Below, piece after piece: positions 47,532 through 56,878 of a DNA stretch of 64,000 bases; position 1 is the first letter of the stretch, and the number at the start of each line of letters is the position of its first letter. Made by a program: the position numbers and the translations under genes. The notes beneath the pieces were generated by a model, which worked only from the letters and a program-made list of their open reading frames with translations, searched no databases and was not told the DNA's origin. Location of the stretch: assembly GCA_026989335.1 (NCBI GenBank), contig JALSJN010000007.1, positions 47,497-111,496 on the forward strand, given 5' to 3'. This DNA is from Thiotrichaceae bacterium. GTDB taxonomy: Bacteria > Pseudomonadota > Gammaproteobacteria > Thiotrichales > Thiotrichaceae.

Positions 47532-48668
47532 TTAACAGTCCTTATAAGGTGATTTAAGGGATTGCATATAATGCGCAACGCCTTGTTTTTCATGTTGAGT
47601 AAACTGCTGAATTGAATCAAGGAAAGGCGAATTATTTAACCAGTGGCTGGATTGAGTCAGGGTTGGGATAAAACCACGGGCGATTTTATGCTCACCTTGT
47701 GCACCGGGTTCAAACACCTGTAATTCATTGTTAATACAAAATTCAATACCTTGATAATAGCAAGCTTCAAAGTGCAACTTATCAACTTGCTCAACACAAC
47801 CCCAATGGCGACCGTAAAGGGTGGTCTCACTATGAAACATGAGCGAACCTGCAATACATTTCCCATGCTCGTTATCTGCTAAAATAAGCAATACTTGATC
47901 AGGTAGTTTGGTCGCAACTTCTTTAAAGAAGCCTTCATTTAGGGTGGCATGGCCATGTTTTTCTGCAAAAGTTTGTTGATAAAATCGTGCGAAGTCTTGC
48001 CAATCCTTATCAGTGGCGGTATGCCCATTTAATTGACGTAATGTAATATTTTGTTGTTCAACTCTCTTTCTTTCTTGACGAATATTTTTGCGTTTCTTTT
48101 TATCCAGCTTGGCTAAAAACGCATCAAAATCAGTATAGTCTTTATTATTCCAATGAAACTGACAATCATGGCGTGTTAATAACTTAAGTTCATTATTGGA
48201 TTCCATCCACTGCTGTTCTACTTTAAGTGGGAAAAGACAATGGAAACTACTGTAATTTTGTTGTTGTGCGAACTGTTGTACCGTTTTTAATAATAAAGGG
48301 AACACCAGTGCTTGATCCTCGTTATTACATAAAAGCCGTTGTCCGCTGGCAGGCGTGTAAGGAATACTTGAAACAAGTTTAGGAAAATAAGGGATTTCAT
48401 TGCGTTGGTAAGCATCTGCCCAAGCATGGTCAAATACAAATTCGCCATAAGAGTTGGTTTTGCTATAAAGTGGCATAGCACCAATCAGTTTACCATCTTG
48501 GCGGATACTAATATGACATGGCCGCCAACCAAACTCATCACTTACGCAGCCGTGGTTTTCTAAAGCCGCTAAGAACTCATGACGTAGAAAGGGGTTATTA
48601 TCTTTTATTAGCTGGTTCCAATCTTTTGCGGGAATTTGTTCTATTTTAGAGTGAATATTAATTTGCAT
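47532..48668 (-). CDS. FemAB-like / COG3146 GNAT-fold protein
   Basis: 378 residues of the family annotated as peptidoglycan biosynthesis or recognition protein (PF04339). Signatures: WNQLIKDNNPFLRHEFLAALE, VFDHAWADAYQR, RHDCQFHWNNKDY, FLAKLDKKKRKNIRQERKRV and GRHWGCVEQVDKLHFEACYYQGIEFCI. It has the double-GNAT layout of Fem transferases. The true substrate is not known. First gene of the - strand trio and divergent from mtgA. Confidence 0.85.
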   Translation of the reverse strand: MQINIHSKIEQIPAKDWNQLIKDNNPFLRHEFLAALENHGCVSDEFGWRPCHISIRQDGKLIGAMPLYSKTNSYGEFVFDHAWADAYQRNEIPYFPKLVSSIPYTPASGQRLLCNNEDQALVFPLLLKTVQQFAQQQNYSSFHCLFPLKVEQQWMESNNELKLLTRHDCQFHWNNKDYTDFDAFLAKLDKKKRKNIRQERKRVEQQNITLRQLNGHTATDKDWQDFARFYQQTFAEKHGHATLNEGFFKEVATKLPDQVLLILADNEHGKCIAGSLMFHSETTLYGRHWGCVEQVDKLHFEACYYQGIEFCINNELQVFEPGAQGEHKIARGFIPTLTQSSHWLNNSPFLDSIQQFTQHEKQGVAHYMQSLKSPYKDC

Positions 48669-48727
48669 TTGTTTTATTATAGGGTTTTTAGATCAGCAAA
48701 GAAATTAGACTGCTAAAGATTAAGGCT

Positions 48728-49444
48728 TTGATAACTCATAAACATACAACACAGAATAAGTTTTTAGCATTGTTAAAACCAATCGTTAAGTTTATTACAC
48801 AAGCTGTTGTTTTAGCCGTTGTATTTTTATTTTTGGTCTTATTCGTCCTGCGTTGGCTGCCTGTTCCTAGCTCATCCTTCATACTGCAGTCAGAAAATGA
48901 AACTCACTATCAATGGGCACCTTGGGATGATCTTTCTCCGCAGCTGGCAATAGCGGTGATGGCGGCAGAAGATCAGCGTTTTCCTCATCACTGGGGGCTA
49001 GATACGGTTGAGTTAAAAAAAGCCTTTGCTGAAAAACGGCAACACAAAGGTAAGGCGACACCACGAGGTGCGAGTACTATAACCCAGCAAGTCGCCAAAA
49101 ATTTATTTTTGTGGAATGGCCGTAGCTATACCCGAAAAGCGATTGAAGCGATATTGGCTGTGGCGATTGAATTAACTTGGCCTAAGAAACGTATTTTAGA
49201 AGTGTATCTCAATATTGCGCAGTTCGGTAATGGAATTTTTGGTGCATCCGCTGCCAGTCGTGCGTTTTATCATCAGTCACCTGATAAACTAAATAAACAA
49301 CAGTCTGCTATGTTAGCATCGGTATTACCTCGTCCTGCTATTTCTAATGTTAATCAGCCTGATGCTCGTTTAATAAAAAAACAACGTTGGGTTTTAAAAC
49401 AGATGAAGCAATTAGGTGGCTTAAACTATCTTAAAAAACTTTGA
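48728..49444 (+). CDS. mtgA: Monofunctional peptidoglycan glycosyltransferase MtgA
   Basis: 238 residues with a single N-terminal membrane anchor (about 20-45) and a GT51 domain: catalytic Glu in AVMAAEDQRFPHHWG, then RGASTITQQVAKNLFLW and RKAIEAILAVAIELTWPKKRILEVYLN. It polymerises lipid II into glycan strands in the periplasm. No ATG is available at the right place; TTG 48728 gives the normal length. An intact palindromic element follows 69 bases after the stop. Confidence 0.92.
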   Translation: MITHKHTTQNKFLALLKPIVKFITQAVVLAVVFLFLVLFVLRWLPVPSSSFILQSENETHYQWAPWDDLSPQLAIAVMAAEDQRFPHHWGLDTVELKKAFAEKRQHKGKATPRGASTITQQVAKNLFLWNGRSYTRKAIEAILAVAIELTWPKKRILEVYLNIAQFGNGIFGASAASRAFYHQSPDKLNKQQSAMLASVLPRPAISNVNQPDARLIKKQRWVLKQMKQLGGLNYLKKL

Positions 49445-49513
49445 TAAAAATTCTATCTAAACGACTGTTTTTCTTTATTTTGATGGCGTTTTAAAATAAA
49501 GTAGCGGTGCGAT

Positions 49514-49672
49514 GAGACCTTTGCACGAATCGGATGACGAGTAAAAATGGCTGAAATCCCACTGCTTTTCGTTGAAAAACTTGCTAATAACGTGTTATTA
49601 GCTTCATTTTCCGCCTCAATCAGTGAAATTTCATCCAATTTTTCTTTCGCCACCGACGCATGTAAAGGTCTC
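49514..49672. repeat. 159-bp palindromic MITE-like element, intact copy B
   Basis: Exactly the same length as copy A and in opposite orientation. Outer ends GAGACCTTTGCACGAATCGG and CCGACGCATGTAAAGGTCTC; centre GCTAATAACGTGTTATTAGC. No flanking direct repeat is visible. It sits between mtgA and dacB. Confidence 0.88.
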
Positions 49673-49696
49673 ACTATAAAATAATAAGACTGGGCT

Positions 49697-50872
49697 ATGA
49701 AAAAAATAATATCTCTTACCTTAGTGGCGTTGATGCTACTGCCATTTGTTGTTCAAGCGAAATCAAAGAGCGGCTTACAACGTTTCTCTCAATTACACAA
49801 TGCTGGCTTGCTTGTGGTGAATCAGCAGGGTGTGGCAAGAATATCTCGGCGTGCAGATCAGCCTTTTATTCCTGCATCGACAACTAAATTAGTCACTGCA
49901 TGGTTGGCATTAACCCGTTGGGGCGAGAATCACCGCTTTCAGACTAATTTTTACTGGTCACCACAAACACGTACTTTGACCATAAAAGGTAGCGGCGATC
50001 CCTTTCTTGTCTCTGAAGAAATTCAAAATATTGCCTATCAATTAAAACAGCGTGGTATTAATCAGGTCGATACTTTAGTTTTAGATAATTCATTTTTTGC
50101 ACCTCATTTAGTCATGCCAGGCACAGGTAAAACCAATAACCCCTATGATGCTGTGCCATCTGCCTTATCAGCAAATTTTAATACGGTTTATTTAAAAAAT
50201 AAACGCGGTAAAATCATCTCTGCAGAAGCACAAACGCCATTAACTAACTATGCACTGAAAATGGCTAAACATTTTAAGCGTGGAAAGTTACGGGTTAATA
50301 CAGGTAGAAACCCGCGTGATGCTGAGCAATACTTTGGTGAAATATTTCGTGCCATTATGCATATTGAAAATGCAGAAATAGTGGCTGGAAAAGCACCGAA
50401 TCAACCTCCATTTTATACCCATAAAAATAGTAAAACAGTCGGTGAAATGATTCGGCCCATGCTTAAATACTCGACTAATTTTATTGCCAATCAGTTGGCT
50501 TTAAAAATGAGTGCTGAGGCTTATCAACAGCCTGCAAATGCCAATGATGTAGCACGCTATTATACAGATCAGCTTCGTCAGCATTTTTCTTGGAAGAACT
50601 TCACTATAAAAGATGGTGCTGGGCTATCACGCGCGAATCGCCTTTCTCCACAACAGTTGATTGATTTGTTAAATGATTTTAAGCAGTGGAAACACTTGCT
50701 ACCAGAGATTGAAAAACATGTTTTTGCAAAGTCTGGAACCTTAAACAAAGTCAGTACCTTAGCAGGCTATATTGAGCATAAAGGTCAACTGGAATCCTTT
50801 GCTTTAATGATGAATCAGAGTGTGCCGCATAAATTGCGTAACCGAATAGCGAGAGAATTGGCACGTCGGTAG
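49697..50872 (+). CDS. dacB: D-alanyl-D-alanine carboxypeptidase/endopeptidase, PBP4 type
   Basis: 391 residues with a signal peptide (MKKIISLTLVALMLLPFVVQA). Class C-type low-molecular-weight PBP: SxxK motif in PASTTKLVTAWL, SxN in YSTNFIANQLALK, and KTG-like KSG in VFAKSGTLNKVSTLAGY. It is shorter than E. coli PBP4 (477), with a reduced insert domain. It trims or cuts peptide cross-links in the periplasm, in keeping with mtgA upstream. Confidence 0.9.
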   Translation: MKKIISLTLVALMLLPFVVQAKSKSGLQRFSQLHNAGLLVVNQQGVARISRRADQPFIPASTTKLVTAWLALTRWGENHRFQTNFYWSPQTRTLTIKGSGDPFLVSEEIQNIAYQLKQRGINQVDTLVLDNSFFAPHLVMPGTGKTNNPYDAVPSALSANFNTVYLKNKRGKIISAEAQTPLTNYALKMAKHFKRGKLRVNTGRNPRDAEQYFGEIFRAIMHIENAEIVAGKAPNQPPFYTHKNSKTVGEMIRPMLKYSTNFIANQLALKMSAEAYQQPANANDVARYYTDQLRQHFSWKNFTIKDGAGLSRANRLSPQQLIDLLNDFKQWKHLLPEIEKHVFAKSGTLNKVSTLAGYIEHKGQLESFALMMNQSVPHKLRNRIARELARR

Positions 50873-50890
50873 TTTTAGTGGCTTTAACCC

Positions 50891-50922
50891 GCTAAAAATT
50901 GATTTTTAGCATGTTTATTTTT
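50891..50922 (+). terminator. Hairpin after dacB
   Basis: Perfect 9-bp inverted repeat GCTAAAAAT-TG-ATTTTTAGC followed by ATGTTTATTTTT. AT-rich, so termination may be weak; it lies between dacB and ccoG. Confidence 0.55.
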
Positions 50923-50967
50923 GCTGCCACAAAGTATGATACAGCCCTTTCGAATCGGAGTTGATCA

Positions 50968-52374
50968 ATGAGTGACTTCCCCATCCCTGTTGTCGCAGAA
51001 TCTGTCAATATACATCCTCGTACCATCAAAGGCCGATTTCGCAGCTTTAAATCTCTCGTCTTGTATCTCGGTTATGCGGTTTTCTTTATTTTGCCATGGA
51101 TTCCATGGAGTCGCCCCATAGGCGAGAATCAAGCTGTTTTATTCGATATGGCCGCTCGTAAGTTTTATATTTTTGGGTTAACCGTTTATGCCCAAGATAT
51201 ATTTTGGCTAGCTGCTTTATTATTTTTGGCAGCGGTTGTTTTATTTTTTTCAACAGCCTTGGTCGGGCGTGCCTTTTGTGGTTATTTTTGTTTTCAAACA
51301 TTATGGACGGATGCCTTTCGTGAAATAGAAAAATTCATTCAGGGTGATCGCGTGAAACGGGTGCGCTTAGATAAACAGCCGTGGAATAAAGAAAAGATAA
51401 CTAAAAAAGGCTTAACCCACTTTTTATGGTTGCTATTAGCATTGTGGACAGGCTTAACATTTGTTTTATATTGGGGTTATGCACCGAGATTAACAGTAGA
51501 TTTTTTTACAGGAAACGCTCCCTTTGTGGCTTATGGCACAGCGCTAGGCTTAATGGCAACAACCTATATTGCGGCAGGTTTGATGCGTGAAAATGTTTGT
51601 CAGCATGTCTGCCCTTACGCACGTTTCCAAAGTGTCATGATTGATAAAGATACGTTGGTTCCAAGCTATGACCCTGAGCGTGGTGAAGGCAAACAAGGTC
51701 GCGCTAAACCCGTAAAAGCCTTAAAAACGCTTGAGGCACGTAAAGATGCAGGGATCGGTGATTGTGTCGATTGTGGGCTTTGTGTTCAGGTTTGCCCAGT
51801 AGGAATTGATATTCGTGATGGTATGCAATACGCCTGTATTCAGTGCGGGCTATGTGTCGATGCCTGCGATACTATTATGGATGCTCGCGGTTGGGATAGA
51901 GGCTTAATTCGTTATGAGTCTGAGAATGGTCTTGAACATGGTAAGACGCATTTCTTTAAACTAAGAACCTACGGTTATGGGCTGGCAACTTTAGGGGCTA
52001 TCGGTTTCCTAATGTGGAGTATGAGTGGCCATAAGATTATAGAAGGCACTGCACGCCAAATTCGTAGCCCACTTTATGTGACCTTGAGTGACGGTAGAAT
52101 TATGAATAAATATGAGCTTAAGGTAGATAATAAATCAATGTTTAATTCCAGTTTTGATTTATCATTACAAGGTTTGGATGGGGCAGAACTTGATATGGGA
52201 GCCATTAAAGATGTCTCTTTAAGGCCTGATGAAAAACAACGTTTACTGATCAAAATCAGAAAGATGCCTATTAGTGGGGCTTCAAAAAGTACTAAATTTC
52301 AATTTATACTCACCCCAAAAACAGGTGAAGTGAAGAAAAAAATTATTATAGACTCGCAATTTATAACGCCATAA
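50968..52374 (+). CDS. ccoG: Cytochrome c oxidase accessory protein CcoG (RdxA/FixG)
   Basis: A 468-residue membrane protein involved in copper delivery to cbb3-type oxidase. Membrane helices in the first third, including FFILPWIPWSRP and a segment with GRAFCGYFCFQTLWTD. Two ferredoxin-type 4Fe-4S motifs: CVDCGLCVQVCPVGIDI and CIQCGLCVDACDTIM. CQHVCPYARFQ is another cysteine cluster. The Ig-like C-terminal domain ends the protein. It begins the ccoGHI group; the oxidase genes ccoNOP are not upstream. Confidence 0.95.
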   Translation: MSDFPIPVVAESVNIHPRTIKGRFRSFKSLVLYLGYAVFFILPWIPWSRPIGENQAVLFDMAARKFYIFGLTVYAQDIFWLAALLFLAAVVLFFSTALVGRAFCGYFCFQTLWTDAFREIEKFIQGDRVKRVRLDKQPWNKEKITKKGLTHFLWLLLALWTGLTFVLYWGYAPRLTVDFFTGNAPFVAYGTALGLMATTYIAAGLMRENVCQHVCPYARFQSVMIDKDTLVPSYDPERGEGKQGRAKPVKALKTLEARKDAGIGDCVDCGLCVQVCPVGIDIRDGMQYACIQCGLCVDACDTIMDARGWDRGLIRYESENGLEHGKTHFFKLRTYGYGLATLGAIGFLMWSMSGHKIIEGTARQIRSPLYVTLSDGRIMNKYELKVDNKSMFNSSFDLSLQGLDGAELDMGAIKDVSLRPDEKQRLLIKIRKMPISGASKSTKFQFILTPKTGEVKKKIIIDSQFITP

Positions 52375-52389
52375 GGTAAGTTTCAAATT

Positions 52390-53286
52390 ATGAATAATTA
52401 TCCGTTAGTTACCACGTTAGGGCTAGGCTCTTTACTGGCCTTTTTCTTATTTTTTGTTTTCTTTAAGCTTATTCGTTTGGGCGGGAAAATGTCAGCATTG
52501 GCAACCGCTGCTTGCATGCTTTTAGTGTATGTGCCATTGGCCGTTATTCACTGGGCAGGGATTGACGTATTCGCGATTCATTTCGCTTTTTATATGATGA
52601 TTCCTTACGGCCTCGGTATTATTACAGGGGTCCATGAAGAACGCCGTGAACTAGAAGGGGAACTTAAAAAAGGCGTTCACTGGATACCTGCTTTAATTAT
52701 TGTGTTTTTTCTTTCCATTGCGACTGTTGATAGTTTTATTATTTCATCAGCAACCAGTGGTTTGAATCATTCATTGGCAAAGATATTGTTACCTAAAGCC
52801 AAAAGTGATGAGATTAGCGGCAATATTAGCTCACAATTTACGGGTGCGGTTTCAAATAATAATCAGGATGAAGAAAAGCAGTTTGATGAATATGTGGATG
52901 AACTAAACATTCAAAGAAAACGTGGCTGGAAAATCACAGGAAAATGGGTGAACCCACCGCCGATGGTGAATCAGCCAGCAATATTCACATTTACCGCTAG
53001 AGATAAAGATGGCGTAGCGATTAAAGGCGCCACCCTAACGACTGATTTCAGACGTGCATCGGATATGAAAAAAGACACTTTAGTCAGCTTTAAAGAATCT
53101 GCTAATGGACGTTATTCGGCCTCTATAACGCTACCGTTAGCAGGTTGCTGGGATATGAAAGTATTGCTTACAAAAGGCAATGAAGAACATGAAATAAGAG
53201 GTCAAACCGAAATTTCAACACTCAAAGATGGCAAGGTAATAACTCCAGAATGTCTTGAAGGTGCACCTGAGTTAGACGACCGATAA
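52390..53286 (+). CDS. ccoH: FixH/CcoH family protein, extended
   Basis: 298 residues, longer than the ~150-170 of usual CcoH/FixH. The N-terminus carries three or four membrane helices (about 5-25, 33-53, 57-78, 95-120), where ordinary FixH has one. The FixH domain is C-terminal (GWKITGKWVNPPPMVNQPAIF, FTARDKDGVAIKGATL, PLAGCWDMKVLLT). Its place between ccoG and ccoI supports the call. The extra membrane part could be a fusion with another accessory subunit. Confidence 0.82.
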   Translation: MNNYPLVTTLGLGSLLAFFLFFVFFKLIRLGGKMSALATAACMLLVYVPLAVIHWAGIDVFAIHFAFYMMIPYGLGIITGVHEERRELEGELKKGVHWIPALIIVFFLSIATVDSFIISSATSGLNHSLAKILLPKAKSDEISGNISSQFTGAVSNNNQDEEKQFDEYVDELNIQRKRGWKITGKWVNPPPMVNQPAIFTFTARDKDGVAIKGATLTTDFRRASDMKKDTLVSFKESANGRYSASITLPLAGCWDMKVLLTKGNEEHEIRGQTEISTLKDGKVITPECLEGAPELDDR

Positions 53287-53310
53287 TTTCATTGAAATGC
53301 TAAGTCAAGC

Positions 53311-55752
53311 ATGAGTCAAGATTGCTTTCATTGTGGTTTGCCTGTTCCCAATGGCGCTGCTTATAGCGTTGAGATTGATAAAAAAAATCAGCCTATGTGT
53401 TGCACTGGTTGCCAAGCGGTTGCACAAACAATCGTCGATAATAATCTGACTGATTTTTATAAACACCGTACCGAAAAATCAAAAAAACCCAGTGATCTAA
53501 TCCCTGCGGAACTGCAGGTATACGATAGTGATGCCTTGCAACAAAGCTTTGTTACATTTGATAATAATGATAACGCTGCCTCTATTCGTGAAGCATCCTT
53601 AATTTTAGAAGGTATTGTCTGTGCTGCCTGTGTTTGGTTGAATGAACGTAACGTAAAATCATTAAAAGGTGTGGTTGATTTTCGTGTTAATTATTCTACC
53701 CACCGCGCAAGCTTGAAGTGGGATAATGATAAAATTAGGCTTAGCGATGTACTAAAAGCGATTGCAGATACGGGCTATAACGCACATCCGTTTGACCCCG
53801 CCCGTTTAGAAACCCTGCATAAACAAGAAAAATCAGCCGCCCTGCGGCGTATTGCGGTGGCGGGTATTGGTATGATGCAGGTGATGATGCCTGCGATTGC
53901 CATCTACATTGGTGAAGGCTCTGATATGTCCGAGTCGATGTTGCATTTCTTGCGTTGGATAAGCTTAGTTGTAACGACTCCTGTGGTTCTTTATTCGGCC
54001 AGTATCTTTTTTAAATCTGCATTTCGTGATTTGAAACGAGGTGTTTTTGGTATGGATGTTCCTGTTTCGTTGGCGGTAGGTAGTGCTTATCTTGCTAGCG
54101 TCTGGGCAACGCTGACGAATACTGGTGAGGTATATTTTGACTCTGTGGTGATGTTTACCTTCTTTTTATTACTCGGACGATTTCTTGAAATGGGCGCGCG
54201 GCATAAAGCAGGGCAAGTGGCAGATGCTTTGGTGAGATTATTACCTGCCACCGCAACGCGTTTAGATAAAAAACAAGATGGCCAGATCGTACAAACTGTT
54301 GTAGCCGCGAATGAACTGGCATTAGGCGATAAGGTACTGATCAAGCCAGGTGAAATTATCCCCGCAGATGGCGGCGTTATTGAAGGCGCTAGTAGCGTTA
54401 ATGAATCACTGTTAACAGGGGAGAGCTTGCCGTTGAGCAAAAAACAAAACGATAAGCTAATCGCAGGCACGGTTAATATTGAAAGCCCACTAACCCTGAA
54501 AGTTGAAAAGCTAGGGGATAGTACCCAGCTATCATCCATCATTCGCCTGCTTGATCGCGCTCAAACTGAAAAACCCAATTTGGCTAAATTTGCTGACCGA
54601 AGTGCAGGGTGGTTTGTATTGTTATTATTATTGATCGCTTTAGCGGTATTTACTTATTGGTGGTTTCATGAACCTGCGCAAGCATTTTGGATTGCGTTAT
54701 CGGTATTAGTTATAACTTGTCCTTGTGCGCTATCTTTAGCCACACCCGCGGCACTAACGGCTGCGACAGGAAACTTAACCGAGAAGGGTGTGTTAACAAC
54801 GCGTGGACATGCTTTGGAAACACTCGCCAAGGTTACACATGTTATTTTTGATAAAACAGGTACGCTTACTCATGGGCGGCTAAAAGTGACTGATACTGAG
54901 CTTATAGGAGGCCTCACATTAGAGGAGTGTCAATCACTAGCGGCAGGGCTTGAAACGTCATCGGAACATCCTTTAGCGCAGGCTTTATCAAAAATTTCGG
55001 ACTCACCGGCTAACGTTCAACAACTAAAAACACAATCAGGGCGAGGTGTTGAGGGAGTCTTTCAAGGGGAAACCTTTAGATTAGGCAATGATGAGTTTGT
55101 AACAGAATTGAAGGTTAACAATAAAGAAAGCTCAAATAAGGTTCAGTGTGAAAATGACGAACATGGCATCACGACCATCATTTATTTAGGCTCAAGAAAA
55201 GGTTTATTAGCAAGGTTTACTCTACGTGATGAGGTTCGCGGCGAGGCCAAGAAAACCGTTCAACAGTTACAAAAACAGGGCTTAAAAGTCACCTTGCTAA
55301 GCGGTGATAACGCTAACTCAGTAACCAGTGTTGCTACAGTGTTAGGTATTGAGCAAGCAAAATCACAGTTATTACCTGCTGATAAATTAGGCTACCTGCA
55401 AAAACTACAAGCCAAAGGTGAAGTGGTTGCCATGATTGGCGACGGCGTTAATGATGCCCCCGTACTTGCAGGCGCAGACGTATCAATCGCGATGGGTTCA
55501 GGTTCGCAACTCGCCCAAGCGAGTGCCGATATGATTTTACTCTCGGAGAATTTATCGCTACTACCTTCATCTATTGGGCTGTCACGGCGTATGAAAAATA
55601 TTATTAGGCAAAATTTTGGCTGGGCAATTGTTTATAACATCGCCGCAATACCAATGGCAGCACTGGGCTGGGTAACACCTTGGATGGCGGCAATTGGGAT
55701 GTCGATGAGCTCATTGGTGGTAGTTATGAATGCACTTAGGTTAAAGCGATAG
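53311..55752 (+). CDS. ccoI: Copper-translocating P1B-type ATPase CcoI
   Basis: 813 residues. An N-terminal zinc-ribbon-like cysteine segment (CFHCGLPVPNG, CCTGCQAV) and a heavy-metal domain with GIVCAACVW, where the usual GMxCxxC is altered. Then the CPC metal motif (TCPCALSLATPAALTAATG), DKTGTLTHGRLKV with the phosphorylated Asp, HPLAQAL for nucleotide, and GDGVNDAPVLAGADVSIAMG. It is the cbb3-oxidase type, supplying copper for CcoN maturation. The small ccoS gene usually found next is not seen. Confidence 0.93.
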   Translation: MSQDCFHCGLPVPNGAAYSVEIDKKNQPMCCTGCQAVAQTIVDNNLTDFYKHRTEKSKKPSDLIPAELQVYDSDALQQSFVTFDNNDNAASIREASLILEGIVCAACVWLNERNVKSLKGVVDFRVNYSTHRASLKWDNDKIRLSDVLKAIADTGYNAHPFDPARLETLHKQEKSAALRRIAVAGIGMMQVMMPAIAIYIGEGSDMSESMLHFLRWISLVVTTPVVLYSASIFFKSAFRDLKRGVFGMDVPVSLAVGSAYLASVWATLTNTGEVYFDSVVMFTFFLLLGRFLEMGARHKAGQVADALVRLLPATATRLDKKQDGQIVQTVVAANELALGDKVLIKPGEIIPADGGVIEGASSVNESLLTGESLPLSKKQNDKLIAGTVNIESPLTLKVEKLGDSTQLSSIIRLLDRAQTEKPNLAKFADRSAGWFVLLLLLIALAVFTYWWFHEPAQAFWIALSVLVITCPCALSLATPAALTAATGNLTEKGVLTTRGHALETLAKVTHVIFDKTGTLTHGRLKVTDTELIGGLTLEECQSLAAGLETSSEHPLAQALSKISDSPANVQQLKTQSGRGVEGVFQGETFRLGNDEFVTELKVNNKESSNKVQCENDEHGITTIIYLGSRKGLLARFTLRDEVRGEAKKTVQQLQKQGLKVTLLSGDNANSVTSVATVLGIEQAKSQLLPADKLGYLQKLQAKGEVVAMIGDGVNDAPVLAGADVSIAMGSGSQLAQASADMILLSENLSLLPSSIGLSRRMKNIIRQNFGWAIVYNIAAIPMAALGWVTPWMAAIGMSMSSLVVVMNALRLKR

Positions 55753-55903
55753 TGATTTGTTAAAAAATTTGGCTATTGATACCAAGTTCTCATTTAGAAG
55801 CATGAGTATGGGCTTACCGATGAAAGAGCAATTTTAGAGGTTTTTCAAATCGACTATAAAGTGGTATTATGTGATGAATAATTTTCAAAAAAGATTACGT
55901 TAA

Positions 55904-56878
55904 ATGAACTCTTTAAATCAAATTGGTTTTAGCTGGAATGATGATGAATATGAAAGTTTTAGCCGTGAAATTACACTACTAAAACATAATTATCACGAAT
56001 CAGAACTTTTCAGTGATGAAGCAATTATAGACCTGCTCGATAACTATCCTAGAAAGTGGTTACAATGTTATACAATGGGCTTTAATCCAGAAGACCATAG
56101 CGAATGGACTACCGTTCATATAGCTGAGAGATCAGGAAAAGAGATTTTAGAAGCCTTAAAAAAAGGCCGTATCTGGATCAATGCAATTAATATTGACCAA
56201 TATAAAAAAGAATATGGTGATTTAATTCGTAAGATGTACCATCAGATTGATGAAAAATGTTCCGCCATAACTAAAGCTAAGCCAGGTTTTAATGCTTTAT
56301 TAATTTCGTCACCTGATATTCAAGTTTATTATCATTTAGACCCTGATCCCAATATGTTGTGGCATTTGAAAGGTACTAAAAAGGTTTGGGTTTACCCTGC
56401 TTGTGATGACCGGTTTACCCCGCAACAATACGTTGAAGAAATTATAGGTGAAGAACGGCATGAAAGTTTGCCTTATAAAAAGTGGTTTGATGAGTACGCG
56501 CAATGCTATGAGCTAAAACCAGGTGAGGTTGTAAGCTGGCCTCAACACTCACCACACCGAGTTGAAAATAAGGATTTTAATATATCGTTGACGACAAGTT
56601 ATAGATCAAAAGAAAGTCGTCGGTTAAACGGTGTTCATGGTGCAAATCATTATTTATTAAAAAAGGTTGGAATTAAAAACCGTTCTGTGAAGACAGATGG
56701 TCTGATACCGATAGTGAAAGACTTTAGCTATCACGTTTTGAGCAAGCTTAAATTACTCAAAACAGGGAAAAGAACAGCATCTTATGTTTCTGACTTACAA
56801 GTTGATCATAATAGCGATACAGGCATGTCTCGAATGGACAAGCCTAGTAGGACTGCCTTTTCTTTTGTAGACGAATAA
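55904..56878 (+). CDS. JmjC/cupin-like protein, possible Fe(II)/2-oxoglutarate dioxygenase
   Basis: A 324-residue cytoplasmic protein. The iron ligands look like H144-x-D146 in VYYHLDPDPNMLWHLKG and H218 in GEVVSWPQHSPHRVEN, with a conserved strand KKVWVYP between, as in JmjC/cupin_8 hydroxylases. The substrate is unknown. Its stop codon abuts the last base of a CelD-type acetyltransferase gene on the opposite strand. Comparable pairs occur in exopolysaccharide regions, but no glycosyltransferase is nearby. Confidence 0.75.
   Translation: MNSLNQIGFSWNDDEYESFSREITLLKHNYHESELFSDEAIIDLLDNYPRKWLQCYTMGFNPEDHSEWTTVHIAERSGKEILEALKKGRIWINAINIDQYKKEYGDLIRKMYHQIDEKCSAITKAKPGFNALLISSPDIQVYYHLDPDPNMLWHLKGTKKVWVYPACDDRFTPQQYVEEIIGEERHESLPYKKWFDEYAQCYELKPGEVVSWPQHSPHRVENKDFNISLTTSYRSKESRRLNGVHGANHYLLKKVGIKNRSVKTDGLIPIVKDFSYHVLSKLKLLKTGKRTASYVSDLQVDHNSDTGMSRMDKPSRTAFSFVDE

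Noticed and set aside
55770..55862. Short stop-free stretch (KHEYGLTDERAILEVFQIDY) between ccoI and the JmjC-like gene, a possible ccoS or gene remnant
   Set aside because: No start codon, about 27 codons, no hydrophobic helix as CcoS would need, and no family recognised.
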